A stretch of 64,000 bases of DNA from Actinocorallia herbida (lineage in GTDB: Bacteria; Actinomycetota; Actinomycetes; Streptosporangiales; Streptosporangiaceae). Position 1 is the first letter of the stretch, and each line of letters opens with the position of its first letter. The notes beneath the pieces were generated by a model. The model was not told where the DNA came from and did not search any database. It saw nothing but the letters and a program-made list of their open reading frames with translations. Positions 8,933 through 18,606 of this stretch are shown here, in pieces. A program made the translations under genes and the position numbers. The stretch lies in the NCBI RefSeq assembly GCF_003751225.1, contig NZ_RJKE01000001.1, forward strand, positions 1,550,001-1,614,000, written 5' to 3'.

Positions 8933-8959
8933 CCGACGGACAGAGGACCAAAGGCCCTG

Positions 8960-8990
8960 AGCCGGTGCCCCGAGGACTGGGGCACCGGCT
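8960..8990 (+). terminator. Terminator of the trp operon
   Basis: Perfect 12-bp stem AGCCGGTGCCCC (8960-8971) with its complement (8979-8990), a seven-base loop and a short CTTT run directly after. Confidence 0.9.
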
Positions 8991-9131
8991 CTTTCGTGCC
9001 GGTAGTCTTTGCTCTCGGTGACGCATAGTGCACGCAGCGCGTTCGTCATGCCCGATCGGCGTTCATCGGGGTCTTGCACGCGTCCGGCCGGCCTGCCGGT
9101 GCGATCCGGCGGGAAAGGTGAGGTGGGGGGC

Positions 9132-9647
9132 ATGGTGGCCGAGACACGCGAGGGCGCGGAACCGGAGTGGGCGGCCGAGCCGCGCCGTCCTGCCCGGACC
9201 GAGTGGGTGACCTTCGCGGCCCGGCTCGTGCTCGCGGGCGTGCTGTTCTGGGCGGGGTGGACGAAGTTCACCGAGCCCGCGCCGCTCCAGCGGCAGGCGG
9301 TGGAGGCCTACGAGCTGCTGCCGGACGCGCTGATCGGGCCGGTCGGGCACGGGCTGCCCGTGCTGGAGATGGTCCTGGCGCTGCTGCTGGTGCTCGGCTT
9401 CGCGACCCGGCTGAGCGCGGTGCTCGCCGGCGTGCTGATGCTCGTGTTCATCGGCGGGATCGCCTCGGCCTGGGCGCGCGGGCTCACGATCGACTGCGGC
9501 TGCTTCGGCGGCGGCGGCACCGTGGCCGCGGGGGAGACCAGGTACCTCCAGGAGATCCTGCGGGACGTCGGATATCTGGCCCTGGCGGTGTGGATCACCG
9601 TCTTCGCGCCGGGCCGCCTGGCGGTGGACCGCCGGCTCGGCCTGTAG
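9132..9647 (+). CDS. MauE/DoxX-family membrane protein
   Basis: A 171-residue membrane protein with four hydrophobic helices (about 27-45, 70-90, 93-112 and 143-160). A conserved DCGCFGGGG loop (C122, C124) sits between the third and fourth helices. This CxC motif and topology match the MauE branch of the DoxX superfamily, implicated in disulfide formation or electron transfer for exported proteins. A membrane-anchored thioredoxin-fold protein follows 39 bases downstream, so the two probably make a redox pair acting outside the membrane. ATG 9132 follows a GGTGG-type site; upstream in-frame ATGs lack a site. Confidence 0.85.
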   Translation: MVAETREGAEPEWAAEPRRPARTEWVTFAARLVLAGVLFWAGWTKFTEPAPLQRQAVEAYELLPDALIGPVGHGLPVLEMVLALLLVLGFATRLSAVLAGVLMLVFIGGIASAWARGLTIDCGCFGGGGTVAAGETRYLQEILRDVGYLALAVWITVFAPGRLAVDRRLGL

Positions 9648-9686
9648 GCGGGGCCGGCGCAACAGCGAACGATCGAGGGGGATCGG

Positions 9687-10433
9687 ATGGGCAAGGCCTC
9701 GCGGGAGCGTTCCGCGCGGGACAGGATCGCCGAGGAGCGCAGGATCCAGGCCAAGCGGGACCGTCAGGTCAAGACGCTTGCGGTGGCCGGGGGCGCGCTC
9801 GCGATGATCGCGGTCGCGGTCGGGATCGTGGTGCTGGCCAACTCGGGGGGAGGGGACAAGGCCGAGTACAGCGGCCCGCTGGCCCCGACGAGCAGGCAGG
9901 ACGACGGCTCGATCGTCATGGCCAAGGAAGGGGTGACCTCTCCCGTCGTGGAGATCTACGAGGACTTCCAGTGCCCGGCCTGCCAGAAGCTGGAGGAGAC
10001 CAACGGCGCGACGTTCAAGCAGCTCGCCGAGCAGGGCAAGGCCAAGGTCGTCTACCGGCCGTTCCGGCTGTTCAGCCAGGACCCGCTGAAGTCCAACTCC
10101 GAGCGCGCCGCCAACGCCGCACTCTGCGCGCCAGGCGACAATTGGGTCAAATTCCATGACCGGATCTACGCCGAGCAGCCCGAGGAGGGCAAGACCGGCT
10201 TCGCGAACGCCGACCTGATCTCCTGGGCCGCCGAGTACGGGATCAGCGGCTCGGCCTTCGAGAAATGCGTGAACGGCAACGAGAAGTCCGCGCAGGTCCA
10301 GGCCATGACCGACCACGCGTTCAATGTCGCCAAGGTCGAGTCCACGCCGACGGTGCTGCTCGACGGCAAGAACATCACCGACCGCGCCTGGACGGCCGAG
10401 GATCTCACCAAGGCGGTCACCGGGACGTCCTGA
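9687..10433 (+). CDS. Membrane-anchored DsbA-like thioredoxin-fold protein
   Basis: A 248-residue protein: basic cytoplasmic N-terminus (1-30), one helix (about 31-52), then an extracytoplasmic DsbA-type domain. The active site is EDFQCPACQ (C96 and C99), and the cis-Pro loop is ESTPTVLL. It probably oxidises or isomerises Cys residues of secreted proteins. The upstream MauE-like membrane protein is the likely electron partner. The ATG follows a GAGGGG site at normal spacing. A hairpin follows the stop, which separates it from lgt. Confidence 0.93.
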   Translation: MGKASRERSARDRIAEERRIQAKRDRQVKTLAVAGGALAMIAVAVGIVVLANSGGGDKAEYSGPLAPTSRQDDGSIVMAKEGVTSPVVEIYEDFQCPACQKLEETNGATFKQLAEQGKAKVVYRPFRLFSQDPLKSNSERAANAALCAPGDNWVKFHDRIYAEQPEEGKTGFANADLISWAAEYGISGSAFEKCVNGNEKSAQVQAMTDHAFNVAKVESTPTVLLDGKNITDRAWTAEDLTKAVTGTS

Positions 10434-10448
10434 CGCGCCTGTCACGGA

Positions 10449-10472
10449 GGCGGCGGGCGTTCGCCCGCCGCC
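10449..10472 (+). terminator. Terminator after the MauE/DsbA pair
   Basis: GGCGGCGGG (10449-10457) pairs with CCCGCCGCC (10464-10472) around a six-base loop CGTTCG, followed by TTT. Confidence 0.8.
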
Positions 10473-10504
10473 TTTCGCGTGCCCAAGAAGGGGCGCGAAC
10501 GCGG

Positions 10505-10510
10505 TAACGT
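10505..10510 (+). promoter_or_regulatory. -10 element of lgt, likely leaderless start
   Basis: TAACGT ends seven bases before the lgt ATG and no ribosome binding site precedes the ATG. This predicts transcription starting at the start codon. Confidence 0.5.
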
Positions 10511-10517
10511 CACGGGC

Positions 10518-11840
10518 ATGCTGCTCGCCTCGATCCCGAGCCCGTCCCAGGGCGTCTGGCACCTCGGCCCGTTCCCCCTCCGGGCCTACGCGCTGATGAT
10601 CATCATCGGCGTGATCGTCGCCGTCTGGCTCGGCGACCGGCGCTGGGTCGCCAAGGGCGGCGAACCCGGCACCGTCATCGACATCGCCGTCTGGGCCGTG
10701 CCGTTCGGCCTCGTCGGCGGACGGCTCTACCACGTCGTCACCGACTACCAGATGTACTTCGGCGAGGGCCGCGACCCGATCGACGCGTTGAAGATCTGGC
10801 ACGGCGGCCTCGGCATCTGGGGCGCGATCGCGCTCGGCGCGCTCGGCGCGTGGCTCGGCTGCCGCCAGAAGGGGGTGCGGCTCGCCCCGCTGGCCGACGC
10901 GGTCGCGCCGGGCATCGCGCTGGCCCAGGCGATCGGCCGCTGGGGCAACTGGTGGAACCAGGAGCTGTACGGCCGCCCGTCCACCCTGCCGTGGGCGGTG
11001 GAGATCGACCTGGCGCACCGGCCGAAGGACTCCTTCGGCGTCGTGAAGCCCGAGTTCGCCGATGTCTCGACCTACCACCCGACCTTCCTGTACGAGTCGC
11101 TGTGGTGCCTCGTCCTGGCGGTCGTGCTGATCTGGGCCGGCAAGAAGTGGAACCTCAACCACGGCCGGACCTTCGCCCTGTACGTCGCGGGCTACACCCT
11201 GGGCCGCGGCTGCATCGAGCTGCTGCGCATCGACAACGCGCACGAGTTCCTCGGCCTGCGCCTCAACACCTACACGTCGCTCGTGGGGTTCCTGGCCGCG
11301 GCCGCCTACCTGTACCTGAACCGGGGCAAGGGCAGCGTCCCCGAGCGGCTGGACGACGGCCACAGCTACTTCCCCGACGCCGACGCGGTCCCCGACCCCG
11401 AGGGCGACAAGCCGCTCGACCCCGCCGACACCGAGCCGACCGAGGACCTGTCCGCGGTCCCGCCGGAGGAACGCGCCCGCGCCGCCGAGGAGGCCGCGGC
11501 GACGGCCGAGGCGGCCCGTGCCGACGCCGCCGAGGAGCCCGACGCCGAAGAGGCGGAGGAGGCCGGGACCGACGCCAAGGCCGAGGTCGACGCCGAGGCC
11601 GAGGACCAGGCCGTGGCGGAGGACGACGCCGAGGAGCCCCGCGAGGAGGCCAAGGCCGAAGTGCCCGCGCCGTCCGCCGAGAGCGGCGCCGACACCGCGG
11701 ACGCCGAAGCCGATGACGAGGCTTCCGAGCCCGTCGCCGCCGGTGCCACCGCGCCCGCCGAGGACGCCGACGCCGAGGACGCCGAGGACGACGCCGAGCG
11801 GCCGGTGGACGACGACGCGGCGGTCAAGGACCGCGCCTGA
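10518..11840 (+). CDS. lgt: Prolipoprotein diacylglyceryl transferase with acidic tail
   Basis: A 440-residue integral membrane enzyme that transfers diacylglycerol from phosphatidylglycerol to the lipobox Cys of prolipoproteins. Seven helices occupy residues 1-275. The signature GRWGNWWNQELYG (R141, N144) and the catalytic-region His H95 in WHGGLG are present. After residue 280 comes a 160-residue extension made almost only of Ala, Glu, Asp, Pro and Lys, roughly 60 percent longer than a typical Lgt; it should be cytoplasmic and disordered. ATG 10518 with TAACGT seven bases upstream is preferred; the in-frame TTG/GTG region upstream overlaps the terminator. Confidence 0.96.
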   Translation: MLLASIPSPSQGVWHLGPFPLRAYALMIIIGVIVAVWLGDRRWVAKGGEPGTVIDIAVWAVPFGLVGGRLYHVVTDYQMYFGEGRDPIDALKIWHGGLGIWGAIALGALGAWLGCRQKGVRLAPLADAVAPGIALAQAIGRWGNWWNQELYGRPSTLPWAVEIDLAHRPKDSFGVVKPEFADVSTYHPTFLYESLWCLVLAVVLIWAGKKWNLNHGRTFALYVAGYTLGRGCIELLRIDNAHEFLGLRLNTYTSLVGFLAAAAYLYLNRGKGSVPERLDDGHSYFPDADAVPDPEGDKPLDPADTEPTEDLSAVPPEERARAAEEAAATAEAARADAAEEPDAEEAEEAGTDAKAEVDAEAEDQAVAEDDAEEPREEAKAEVPAPSAESGADTADAEADDEASEPVAAGATAPAEDADAEDAEDDAERPVDDDAAVKDRA

Positions 11841-11935
11841 GCGAGGGCCGGGGCGGCCGATCCGTCCCGGCGAAAGTGCGGCAGGGTCGCGGACCGCGCC
11901 CCTGCCGCGCCGATGCTCGGTAAGCTCTCGACGCG

Positions 11936-12742
11936 ATGTCTGAAATGCCAGGAGGACCGGTGGGCGGAACGAGCGCGCGGACCAAACCCGCCGAGGACGA
12001 GATCTGGCCGGAGGCCGGCGGGAACGCGGGACGCGGCAGGACGAAGATCCTCGTCGTGATCGGCGTGGTCGTCGTCCTGATCGTGGCGGCGGTGGCCGCG
12101 TGGCTGCTCCTGCCGTCCGGCGGCGAGGAGGACAAGGCCGACGCGGGCGGGGCGAGCTCCTACGTGCCCGACGTGTACGTCCCGCAGTCGCCCGGCCAGA
12201 GCGCCGGAAAGGTCACGGCCCGCAAGACCGACACCCGCCCCTTCACCGAGGGCGAGGTGTTCGACGAGATGAAGCAGACGACCTACCGGAACTACACGTT
12301 CCAGCTCAAGGACTCCGACGTCACCGACGACTGCGCCTCGGCCGTCTGGGGCAAGCTGCTCACCGAGACCCTGGCGCGCGGCGAGTGCACCCAGATCGCC
12401 CGCGGCGCCTATCTGTCGAAGGACGGCACCGGCGCCGGCATGTTCGTGGCGATCAACCTGGTCGACCAGCGTGCGGCCCAGCAGGTGCTGAACGCCCTCG
12501 ACCCCGAGCTCAAGGGCGGGTTCGTGCGCACCCTGGCGGTCGACGGCGCCTCCGCCGACTTCGGCTCGGGCTTCACCGCCGCCTACAGCCAGGCGATCGG
12601 CCACTACGTGATCATGAGCTGGGTCGGCCGGGCCGACGGCGGCACGCCCGACGCGATGAACGAGCTGATCGACACGAGCCTGGCCGTCCAGAAGCCCGAG
12701 GAGTTCGCCTGGGGTCGGATCGTGCTGCTCGACCCCCGATGA
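11936..12742 (+). CDS. Membrane-anchored protein of unknown function, DCxxAxWGK family
   Basis: A 268-residue protein with a cytoplasmic N-terminus, one helix (about 37-60) and an extracytoplasmic domain. Not recognised. The domain contains DDCASAVWGKLLTE, a second Cys in RGECTQIARGAY, VAINLVD, and GHYVIMSWVGRADG near the end. The same landmarks occur in the next gene, so the two are paralogs. The two Cys could form a disulfide. Its stop overlaps the start of the paralog (ATGA). A TAAGCT box lies 9 bases before ATG 11936; GTG 11960 behind AGGAGG is a good alternative start. Confidence 0.8.
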   Translation: MSEMPGGPVGGTSARTKPAEDEIWPEAGGNAGRGRTKILVVIGVVVVLIVAAVAAWLLLPSGGEEDKADAGGASSYVPDVYVPQSPGQSAGKVTARKTDTRPFTEGEVFDEMKQTTYRNYTFQLKDSDVTDDCASAVWGKLLTETLARGECTQIARGAYLSKDGTGAGMFVAINLVDQRAAQQVLNALDPELKGGFVRTLAVDGASADFGSGFTAAYSQAIGHYVIMSWVGRADGGTPDAMNELIDTSLAVQKPEEFAWGRIVLLDPR

Positions 12743-13716
12743 GCGATCCCCGCCGTCCCCACCCGCACGCGGGGCCGCCGCGGCACCACGGCGCGCCGCA
12801 TCCGGCCCAGGGCCGCCATGTACCGCGCCCTTCCGAGCCCGAGGCGGCGCCCACCGGCCCGAACCCGGTGCGGCCCGAGCTCGCCGAGGAGAGCGGCCGG
12901 GACGGGCGGAGCGGCGGTTCCAGCGGCGGGCGGAAGCCCGCCCCCAAGACGGGGTCGGCGAAGCCTGGCGCCAAGAAGTCCCAGAAACGGCCCGGCGCGG
13001 GCAAACGGCGGTCCCGGCTGTTCTTCGGCGCGGCCGCGGCCCTGCTGGCGCTGGCGTGCGTCGCCGTCGTCGCGGTGCTGGCGCTGCGCCCGTCCGAGAA
13101 GACGGCGGGCCGCACCGCCGACGGCGGCGTCCGGTTGGGGGTGCCCGAGCTGACCGGTTTCAGCCCCGGCACCTACTCGTCGTCGCCGTCCACCGACGTG
13201 TTCGCGCAGATCGAGACCCGGGAGCTCGATCCCGAGCCGCTGACCGCCGACGAGATGTTCCCCAAGGGCTCGCTGAGCGACGAGACCACCGGCGCCGAGA
13301 TCGTCCGCAGGTCCTCGGTCGAGGACGCCGACTGCGCCGACGCGATCTGGGGCAAGGGCCTCGCCGAGGCGCTCGGCAAGGCCGGATGCAGTCAAGCGGT
13401 CCGCGGACTTTACACCGACCCCAAGAAGGGCTTCGCCGCGGTCGTCGCGGTCTACAACCTGACTGACGCCGAGGCCGCCGGAGACGCCGTGGAGGCGTTC
13501 GGCGCCGGTTCCGGCGGTTTCGTCCGGGTGCCGGACGGCGCGCCCAAGCTGTTCGGGGAGGGCTTCAGCATGGCCCGTGGAATAGCGATGGGCCATTACG
13601 CGTTGATCGCGTGGGTGCAGCGGACGGACGGCACCGGCGATGGGCGCAGTGCCGCGCTCCTCTCCGTGCTGGTGACGGCCGCCGAAGCCGATGCCCTGTA
13701 CGGCCGCGCAGCCTGA
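12739..13716 (+). CDS. Membrane-anchored protein of unknown function, paralog of preceding gene
   Basis: A 325-residue protein. Residues 1-95 are Pro/Gly/Lys/Arg-rich and probably disordered in the cytoplasm, one helix spans about 98-118, and the rest is extracytoplasmic. It shares with the gene before it the segments DADCADAIWGKGLAE, AGCSQAVRGLY, VAVYNLTD, GGFVRV and GHYALIAWVQRTDG. The domain is therefore the same family with the Cys pair conserved. Function is unknown. The ATGA overlap makes co-translation and a heteromeric complex plausible. Confidence 0.8.
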   Translation: MSDPRRPHPHAGPPRHHGAPHPAQGRHVPRPSEPEAAPTGPNPVRPELAEESGRDGRSGGSSGGRKPAPKTGSAKPGAKKSQKRPGAGKRRSRLFFGAAAALLALACVAVVAVLALRPSEKTAGRTADGGVRLGVPELTGFSPGTYSSSPSTDVFAQIETRELDPEPLTADEMFPKGSLSDETTGAEIVRRSSVEDADCADAIWGKGLAEALGKAGCSQAVRGLYTDPKKGFAAVVAVYNLTDAEAAGDAVEAFGAGSGGFVRVPDGAPKLFGEGFSMARGIAMGHYALIAWVQRTDGTGDGRSAALLSVLVTAAEADALYGRAA

Positions 13717-14042
13717 TGACCTGCATGACCTGCGTGTTTCCGTGAGGTTGATCACGGATGAACGGACAGGTCTAGACCTGGTGGGTCTGGTTTGTCCGGC
13801 TATGATGGGGTAGGCATACAAGACGGCCCGGTCCGTAAGGGTCGGAACCGTCCGACGGCGTGCCCTGGAGCTGATCGACGAAGACAGCTACCGGCGAAAT
13901 GATGCGTTCTCGAAAGTTTCGCCAACCCACCCAGTCGGGCATGATCTGGGCATTGATGTAACCTTTAGGTAATACTCGCAGCAGGGCCAACGCCGTCCCG
14001 AACTGCACTTGTCAGTTGACAGTGAACTTTACGGGAGGGTTG
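13717..14042 (+). promoter_or_regulatory. gltBD upstream region with palindrome
   Basis: This 326-base gap has no gene and is less GC-rich than its surroundings. It contains the 12-base palindrome AGGTCTAGACCT (13768-13779), followed directly by GGTGGGTCTGG, a partial second copy of the half-site. Possible core elements are TTGTCC (13792) with CATACA (13815), and TAATAC (13970); none is a strong match. The ribosome site GGGAGGG is at 14033-14039. Regulation by nitrogen status is expected from the operon's role but no known operator is recognised. Confidence 0.4.
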
Positions 14043-17000
14043 ATGGCGGCTGCTGCCCTCACACCTGGTCAGCCTGAAGCGCAGGGGCTCTACGACCCGG
14101 CCAACGAGCACGACGCCTGCGGCGTCGGCCTCGTTGCCGACCTTCACGGGCGCAAGACGCACGAGATCGTCGAGAACGCGCTGACGGTCCTGCGGAACCT
14201 CGACCACCGCGGCGCCGTCGGCGCCGAGCCGGACGACGGCGACGGGGTCGGCATCCTCACCCAGATTCCTGACGCCTTCTTCCGCGAGGTCGTCGACTTC
14301 GAGCTTCCCGAAGCCGGCACCTACGCGGCTGGACTCGCCTTCCTGCCCGCCGACGAAGCGGAGCGCGCGGCCACGGTCGCGCACATCCACGCCGTCGCGG
14401 CCGAGGAGGGCCTCGAGGTCCTCGGCTGGCGCGAGCTGCCGATCGACTCGACCTTCTGCGGCCCCGCCGCGCGGCGCGTCATGCCGCATTTCAGCCAGCT
14501 CTTCCTCACCGCGGCCGCCGACGGGCCTTTCGCCGGCCGGCGCGGCATCGAGCTGGACCGCGTCGTGTTCTGCGCCCGCGAGCGCATCGAGCAGGACGTG
14601 CCGGTGTACTTCCCGAGCCTGTCCAGCCGGACCATCGTCTACAAGGGCATGCTCACCACGCCCCAGCTCGAGCCGTTCTTCCCCGACCTCTCCGACCGCC
14701 GGTACGACACGGCGATCGCGCTGGTCCACTCCCGGTTCTCCACCAACACCTTCCCGGCGTGGGAGCTGGCGCACCCGTACCGCTACCTGGCGCACAACGG
14801 TGAGATCAACACCGTCAAGGGCAACCGGAACTGGATGCGCGCCCGCGAGGCGCTGCTCGCCTCCGACGTGCTGCCCGGTGACATCTCCCGGATCTTCCCG
14901 GTCATCGACATCGAGGCGTCCGACACCGCGTCGTTCGACGAGGCGCTGGAGCTGCTGCACCTGGGCGGCCGGTCGCTGCCGCACGCGGTGCTGATGATGA
15001 TCCCCGAGGCGTGGGAGAACCACACCGAGATGGACCCCGCCCGGCGGGCGTTCTACGAGTTCCACTCGACCCTCATGGAGGCGTGGGACGGCCCCGCGTC
15101 CGTCTCCTTCACCGACGGCACCGTCGTCGGTGCGGTCCTGGACCGCAACGGCCTGCGTCCCGGCCGCTTCTGGGTGACCGAGGACGGCCTGGTCGTGCTG
15201 TCGTCGGAGTCCGGCGTGCTGGACATCGACCCGGCCAAGGTCGTCCGCAAGGGCCGCCTCCAGCCCGGCAAGATCTTCGTGGTCGACACCGAGGCCGGCC
15301 GGATCGTCGAGGACGACGAGGTCAAGGCGTCCCTCGCCGCCGAGCACCCGTACCAGGAGTGGCTCGACGAGGGCCTGGTGCGCTTCGAGGAGCTGCCCCC
15401 GCGCGAGCGCGAGGTGCCGACCCACGACACCCTGGTCAAGCGCCAGCAGACCTTCGGCTACACCGCCGAGGAACTGCGGATCATCCTGACCCCGATGGCC
15501 GCGACCGGCGCCGAGCCGATCGGCTCGATGGGCACCGACACGCCCGTCGCCGCCCTCTCGGAGAAGCCGCGGCTGCTGTTCGAGTACTTCAAGCAGCTGT
15601 TCGCGCAGGTCACCAACCCGCCGCTGGACGCCATCCGCGAAGAGATGATCACTTCGCTCCAGTCCACGCTGGGCCCGGAGGGCAACCTCCTGGACCCCGG
15701 ACCCGACTCCTGCAAGCGCCTCGTGCTGCAGAGCCCGATCCTGGACAACGACGAGCTCGCCAAGATCATCCACATCAACGACGAGGGCTCCCTGCCGCAT
15801 CTGCAGGCCCACGTCGTGCACGGCACCTACCCGGTCGCCGGCGGCGGCGCGGCCCTGGTCAAGCGGCTCGCGGAGATCTGCTCCGAGGTGTCCCGCGAGA
15901 TCGCCGCGGGCGCCCGCATGATCGTCCTGTCGGATCGCGGCGCGGACTCCGCCCGCGCGGCGATCCCGTCGCTGCTGCTCACCGGCGCCGTGCACCACCA
16001 CCTCATCGCCGAGAAGACCCGCACCCGGGTCGGCCTCGTCGTGGAGACCGGCGACGCCCGCGAGTGCCACCACATGGCGCTGCTCATCGGCTACGGCGCC
16101 TCCGCGGTGAACCCGTACCTGGCCATCGAGACCGTCCAGGACCTGGTCCGCGCGGGCGAGCTCAAGGGCGTCGACCAGGCCAAGGCCGCGCGCAACCTGG
16201 TCAAGGCGTACGGCAAGGGCGTCCTCAAGGTCATGTCCAAGATCGGCGTATCGACCGTCGCGTCCTACACCGGCGCGCAGATCTTCCAGGCCATCGGCCT
16301 GGGCGCCGAGGTCATCGACCGCGCCTTCCTGGGCACCTCCTCGCAGATGGGCGGCATCGGCTTCGACGACCTCGCCCGCGAGGTCACCGCCCGGCACACC
16401 CGCGCCTACCCGGCGAGCGGCAACGAGACCGCGCACCGCACCCTCGAGGTCGGCGGCGAGTACCAGTGGCGGCGGGAGGGCGAGCCGCACCTGTTCAACC
16501 CGCAGACGGTGTTCAAGCTCCAGCACGCCACCCGGAACCGCCAGTACGACATCTTCAAGGAGTACACCCGGCTCGTCGACGACCAGTCGGCCGAGCTGAT
16601 GACGCTCCGCGGGCTGTTCTCCTTCAAGTCCGACCGGCCGTCGATCTCCATCGACGAGGTCGAGTCGGTCGCCTCGATCGTCAAGCGGTTCTCGACCGGC
16701 GCGATGTCCTACGGCTCGATCTCGGCCGAGGCGCACGAGACCCTCGCGATCGCCATGAACCGGCTGGGCGCCAAGTCCAACACCGGTGAGGGCGGCGAGG
16801 ACCCGCGCCGGTTCACCCCGGACGCCAACGGCGACTCCCGCCGCTCGGCGATCAAGCAGGTGGCCTCCGGGCGCTTCGGCGTCACCTCGGAGTACCTGAC
16901 CAACGCCGACGACATCCAGATCAAGATGGCCCAGGGCGCCAAGCCCGGTGAGGGCGGCCAGCTGCCCGGCCACAAGGTCTACCCGTGGGTGGCCAAGACC

Positions 17001-18596
17001 CGGCACTCGACGCCCGGCGTCGGCCTCATCTCGCCGCCGCCGCACCACGACATCTACTCGATCGAGGACCTCGCCCAGCTCATCCACGACCTGAAGAACG
17101 CCAACCCGCAGGCGCGCATCCACGTGAAGCTCGTCTCCGAGGTCGGCGTGGGGACGGTCGCGGCGGGCGTGTCCAAGGCGCACGCGGACGTCGTGCTGAT
17201 CTCCGGCCACGACGGCGGCACCGGCGCGTCCCCGCTCACCTCGCTCAAGCACGCGGGCGCCCCCTGGGAGCTCGGCCTCGCCGAGACCCAGCAGACGCTG
17301 CTGCTGAACGGGCTGCGCGACCGGATCGTGGTGCAGACCGACGGCCAGATGAAGACCGGCCGCGACGTCGTCATCGCCGCCCTGCTGGGCGCCGAGGAGT
17401 ACGGCTTCGCGACGGCCCCGCTGGTGGTGTCCGGCTGCGTCATGATGCGGGTCTGCCACCTCGACACCTGCCCCGTCGGCGTCGCCACCCAGAACCCGGT
17501 CCTGCGCGAGCGCTTCTCCGGCAAGCCCGAGTTCGTCGTCAACTTCTTCGAGTTCATCGCCGAAGAGGTCCGCGAGCTGCTGGCCGAGCTGGGCTTCCGC
17601 AGCCTGGAAGAGGCCATCGGCCAGGTCGGCGTCCTGGAGACCCGCGCGGCGATCGACCACTGGAAGGCCGCGGGCCTCGACCTGTCGCCGATCTTCCACC
17701 TGCCGGAACTGCGCGAGGGCGCGGCGCTCCAGTGCGTCACGACCCAGGACCATGGGCTGGAGAAGGCGCTCGACAACACGCTGATCCAGCTCGCCGAAGG
17801 CGCCGTCGCGTTCGGCGACCGGATCAAGCTCGAGCTGCCGATCCGGAACGTGAACCGGACCGTCGGCACCATGCTCGGCCACGAGGTGACCAAGAAGTGG
17901 GGCGGAGAGGGCCTGCCCGCCGACACCATCGACGTCACCTTCACCGGCTCCGCCGGGAACTCGTTCGGCGCGTTCGTCCCCGCGGGCATCACCCTGCGGC
18001 TGATCGGCGACGCCAACGACTACCTCGGCAAGGGCCTGTCGGGCGGCCGGATCACCGTCCAGCCCGACCCGTCGGCCCAGTTCAACGCCGAGGACCAGAT
18101 CATCGCGGGCAACGTGCTGCTGTACGGCGCGACCTCCGGTGAGGCGTTCCTGCGCGGCCTGGTCGGCGAGCGGTTCTGCGTCCGGAACTCCGGCGCCACC
18201 GCGGTCGTCGAGGGCGTGGGCGACCACGGCCTCGAGTACATGACCGGTGGCCGCGCGGTGATCCTCGGCCCGACCGGCCGCAACATCGCGGCGGGCATGT
18301 CCGGCGGCGTCGCCTACGTGCTGGACCTCCAGCCGCAGCGCGTCAACCCGGAGATGGTCGAGATCGAGGCGCTGGGCGCCGACGACCGCGACGCGCTGCA
18401 CGGGCTCGTCGCCCGGCACGCCGAGGAGACCGGCTCCACCGTCGCGGCCAAGCTGCTCGCCGAATGGGAGAGCGCGGTCGAGCGGTTCAGCAAGATCATG
18501 CCGCGGGACTACAAGCGGGTGCTGGCGGCCAAGGCCGCCGCCGAAGCCGAAGGCCGCGACGTCGACGAGGCCATCATGGCCGCTGCTCAGGGATAG
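14043..18596 (+). CDS. gltB: Glutamate synthase large subunit
   Basis: A 1517-residue amidotransferase that makes two glutamates from glutamine and 2-oxoglutarate. The class II glutaminase nucleophile is Cys26 in HDACGVG, so a 25-residue propeptide must be removed, as is typical of GltB. The central and FMN-binding synthase domains follow, with [22 protein letters not shown] and the 3Fe-4S cysteines in [17 protein letters not shown]. The C-terminal right-handed beta-helix domain is rich in Gly ([20 protein letters not shown]). ATG 14043 follows GGGAGGG. gltD follows after ten bases, giving a two-gene operon. Confidence 0.98.
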   Translation: MAAAALTPGQPEAQGLYDPANEHDACGVGLVADLHGRKTHEIVENALTVLRNLDHRGAVGAEPDDGDGVGILTQIPDAFFREVVDFELPEAGTYAAGLAFLPADEAERAATVAHIHAVAAEEGLEVLGWRELPIDSTFCGPAARRVMPHFSQLFLTAAADGPFAGRRGIELDRVVFCARERIEQDVPVYFPSLSSRTIVYKGMLTTPQLEPFFPDLSDRRYDTAIALVHSRFSTNTFPAWELAHPYRYLAHNGEINTVKGNRNWMRAREALLASDVLPGDISRIFPVIDIEASDTASFDEALELLHLGGRSLPHAVLMMIPEAWENHTEMDPARRAFYEFHSTLMEAWDGPASVSFTDGTVVGAVLDRNGLRPGRFWVTEDGLVVLSSESGVLDIDPAKVVRKGRLQPGKIFVVDTEAGRIVEDDEVKASLAAEHPYQEWLDEGLVRFEELPPREREVPTHDTLVKRQQTFGYTAEELRIILTPMAATGAEPIGSMGTDTPVAALSEKPRLLFEYFKQLFAQVTNPPLDAIREEMITSLQSTLGPEGNLLDPGPDSCKRLVLQSPILDNDELAKIIHINDEGSLPHLQAHVVHGTYPVAGGGAALVKRLAEICSEVSREIAAGARMIVLSDRGADSARAAIPSLLLTGAVHHHLIAEKTRTRVGLVVETGDARECHHMALLIGYGASAVNPYLAIETVQDLVRAGELKGVDQAKAARNLVKAYGKGVLKVMSKIGVSTVASYTGAQIFQAIGLGAEVIDRAFLGTSSQMGGIGFDDLAREVTARHTRAYPASGNETAHRTLEVGGEYQWRREGEPHLFNPQTVFKLQHATRNRQYDIFKEYTRLVDDQSAELMTLRGLFSFKSDRPSISIDEVESVASIVKRFSTGAMSYGSISAEAHETLAIAMNRLGAKSNTGEGGEDPRRFTPDANGDSRRSAIKQVASGRFGVTSEYLTNADDIQIKMAQGAKPGEGGQLPGHKVYPWVAKTRHSTPGVGLISPPPHHDIYSIEDLAQLIHDLKNANPQARIHVKLVSEVGVGTVAAGVSKAHADVVLISGHDGGTGASPLTSLKHAGAPWELGLAETQQTLLLNGLRDRIVVQTDGQMKTGRDVVIAALLGAEEYGFATAPLVVSGCVMMRVCHLDTCPVGVATQNPVLRERFSGKPEFVVNFFEFIAEEVRELLAELGFRSLEEAIGQVGVLETRAAIDHWKAAGLDLSPIFHLPELREGAALQCVTTQDHGLEKALDNTLIQLAEGAVAFGDRIKLELPIRNVNRTVGTMLGHEVTKKWGGEGLPADTIDVTFTGSAGNSFGAFVPAGITLRLIGDANDYLGKGLSGGRITVQPDPSAQFNAEDQIIAGNVLLYGATSGEAFLRGLVGERFCVRNSGATAVVEGVGDHGLEYMTGGRAVILGPTGRNIAAGMSGGVAYVLDLQPQRVNPEMVEIEALGADDRDALHGLVARHAEETGSTVAAKLLAEWESAVERFSKIMPRDYKRVLAAKAAAEAEGRDVDEAIMAAAQG

Positions 18597-18606
18597 GAGG
18601 CGAGAA

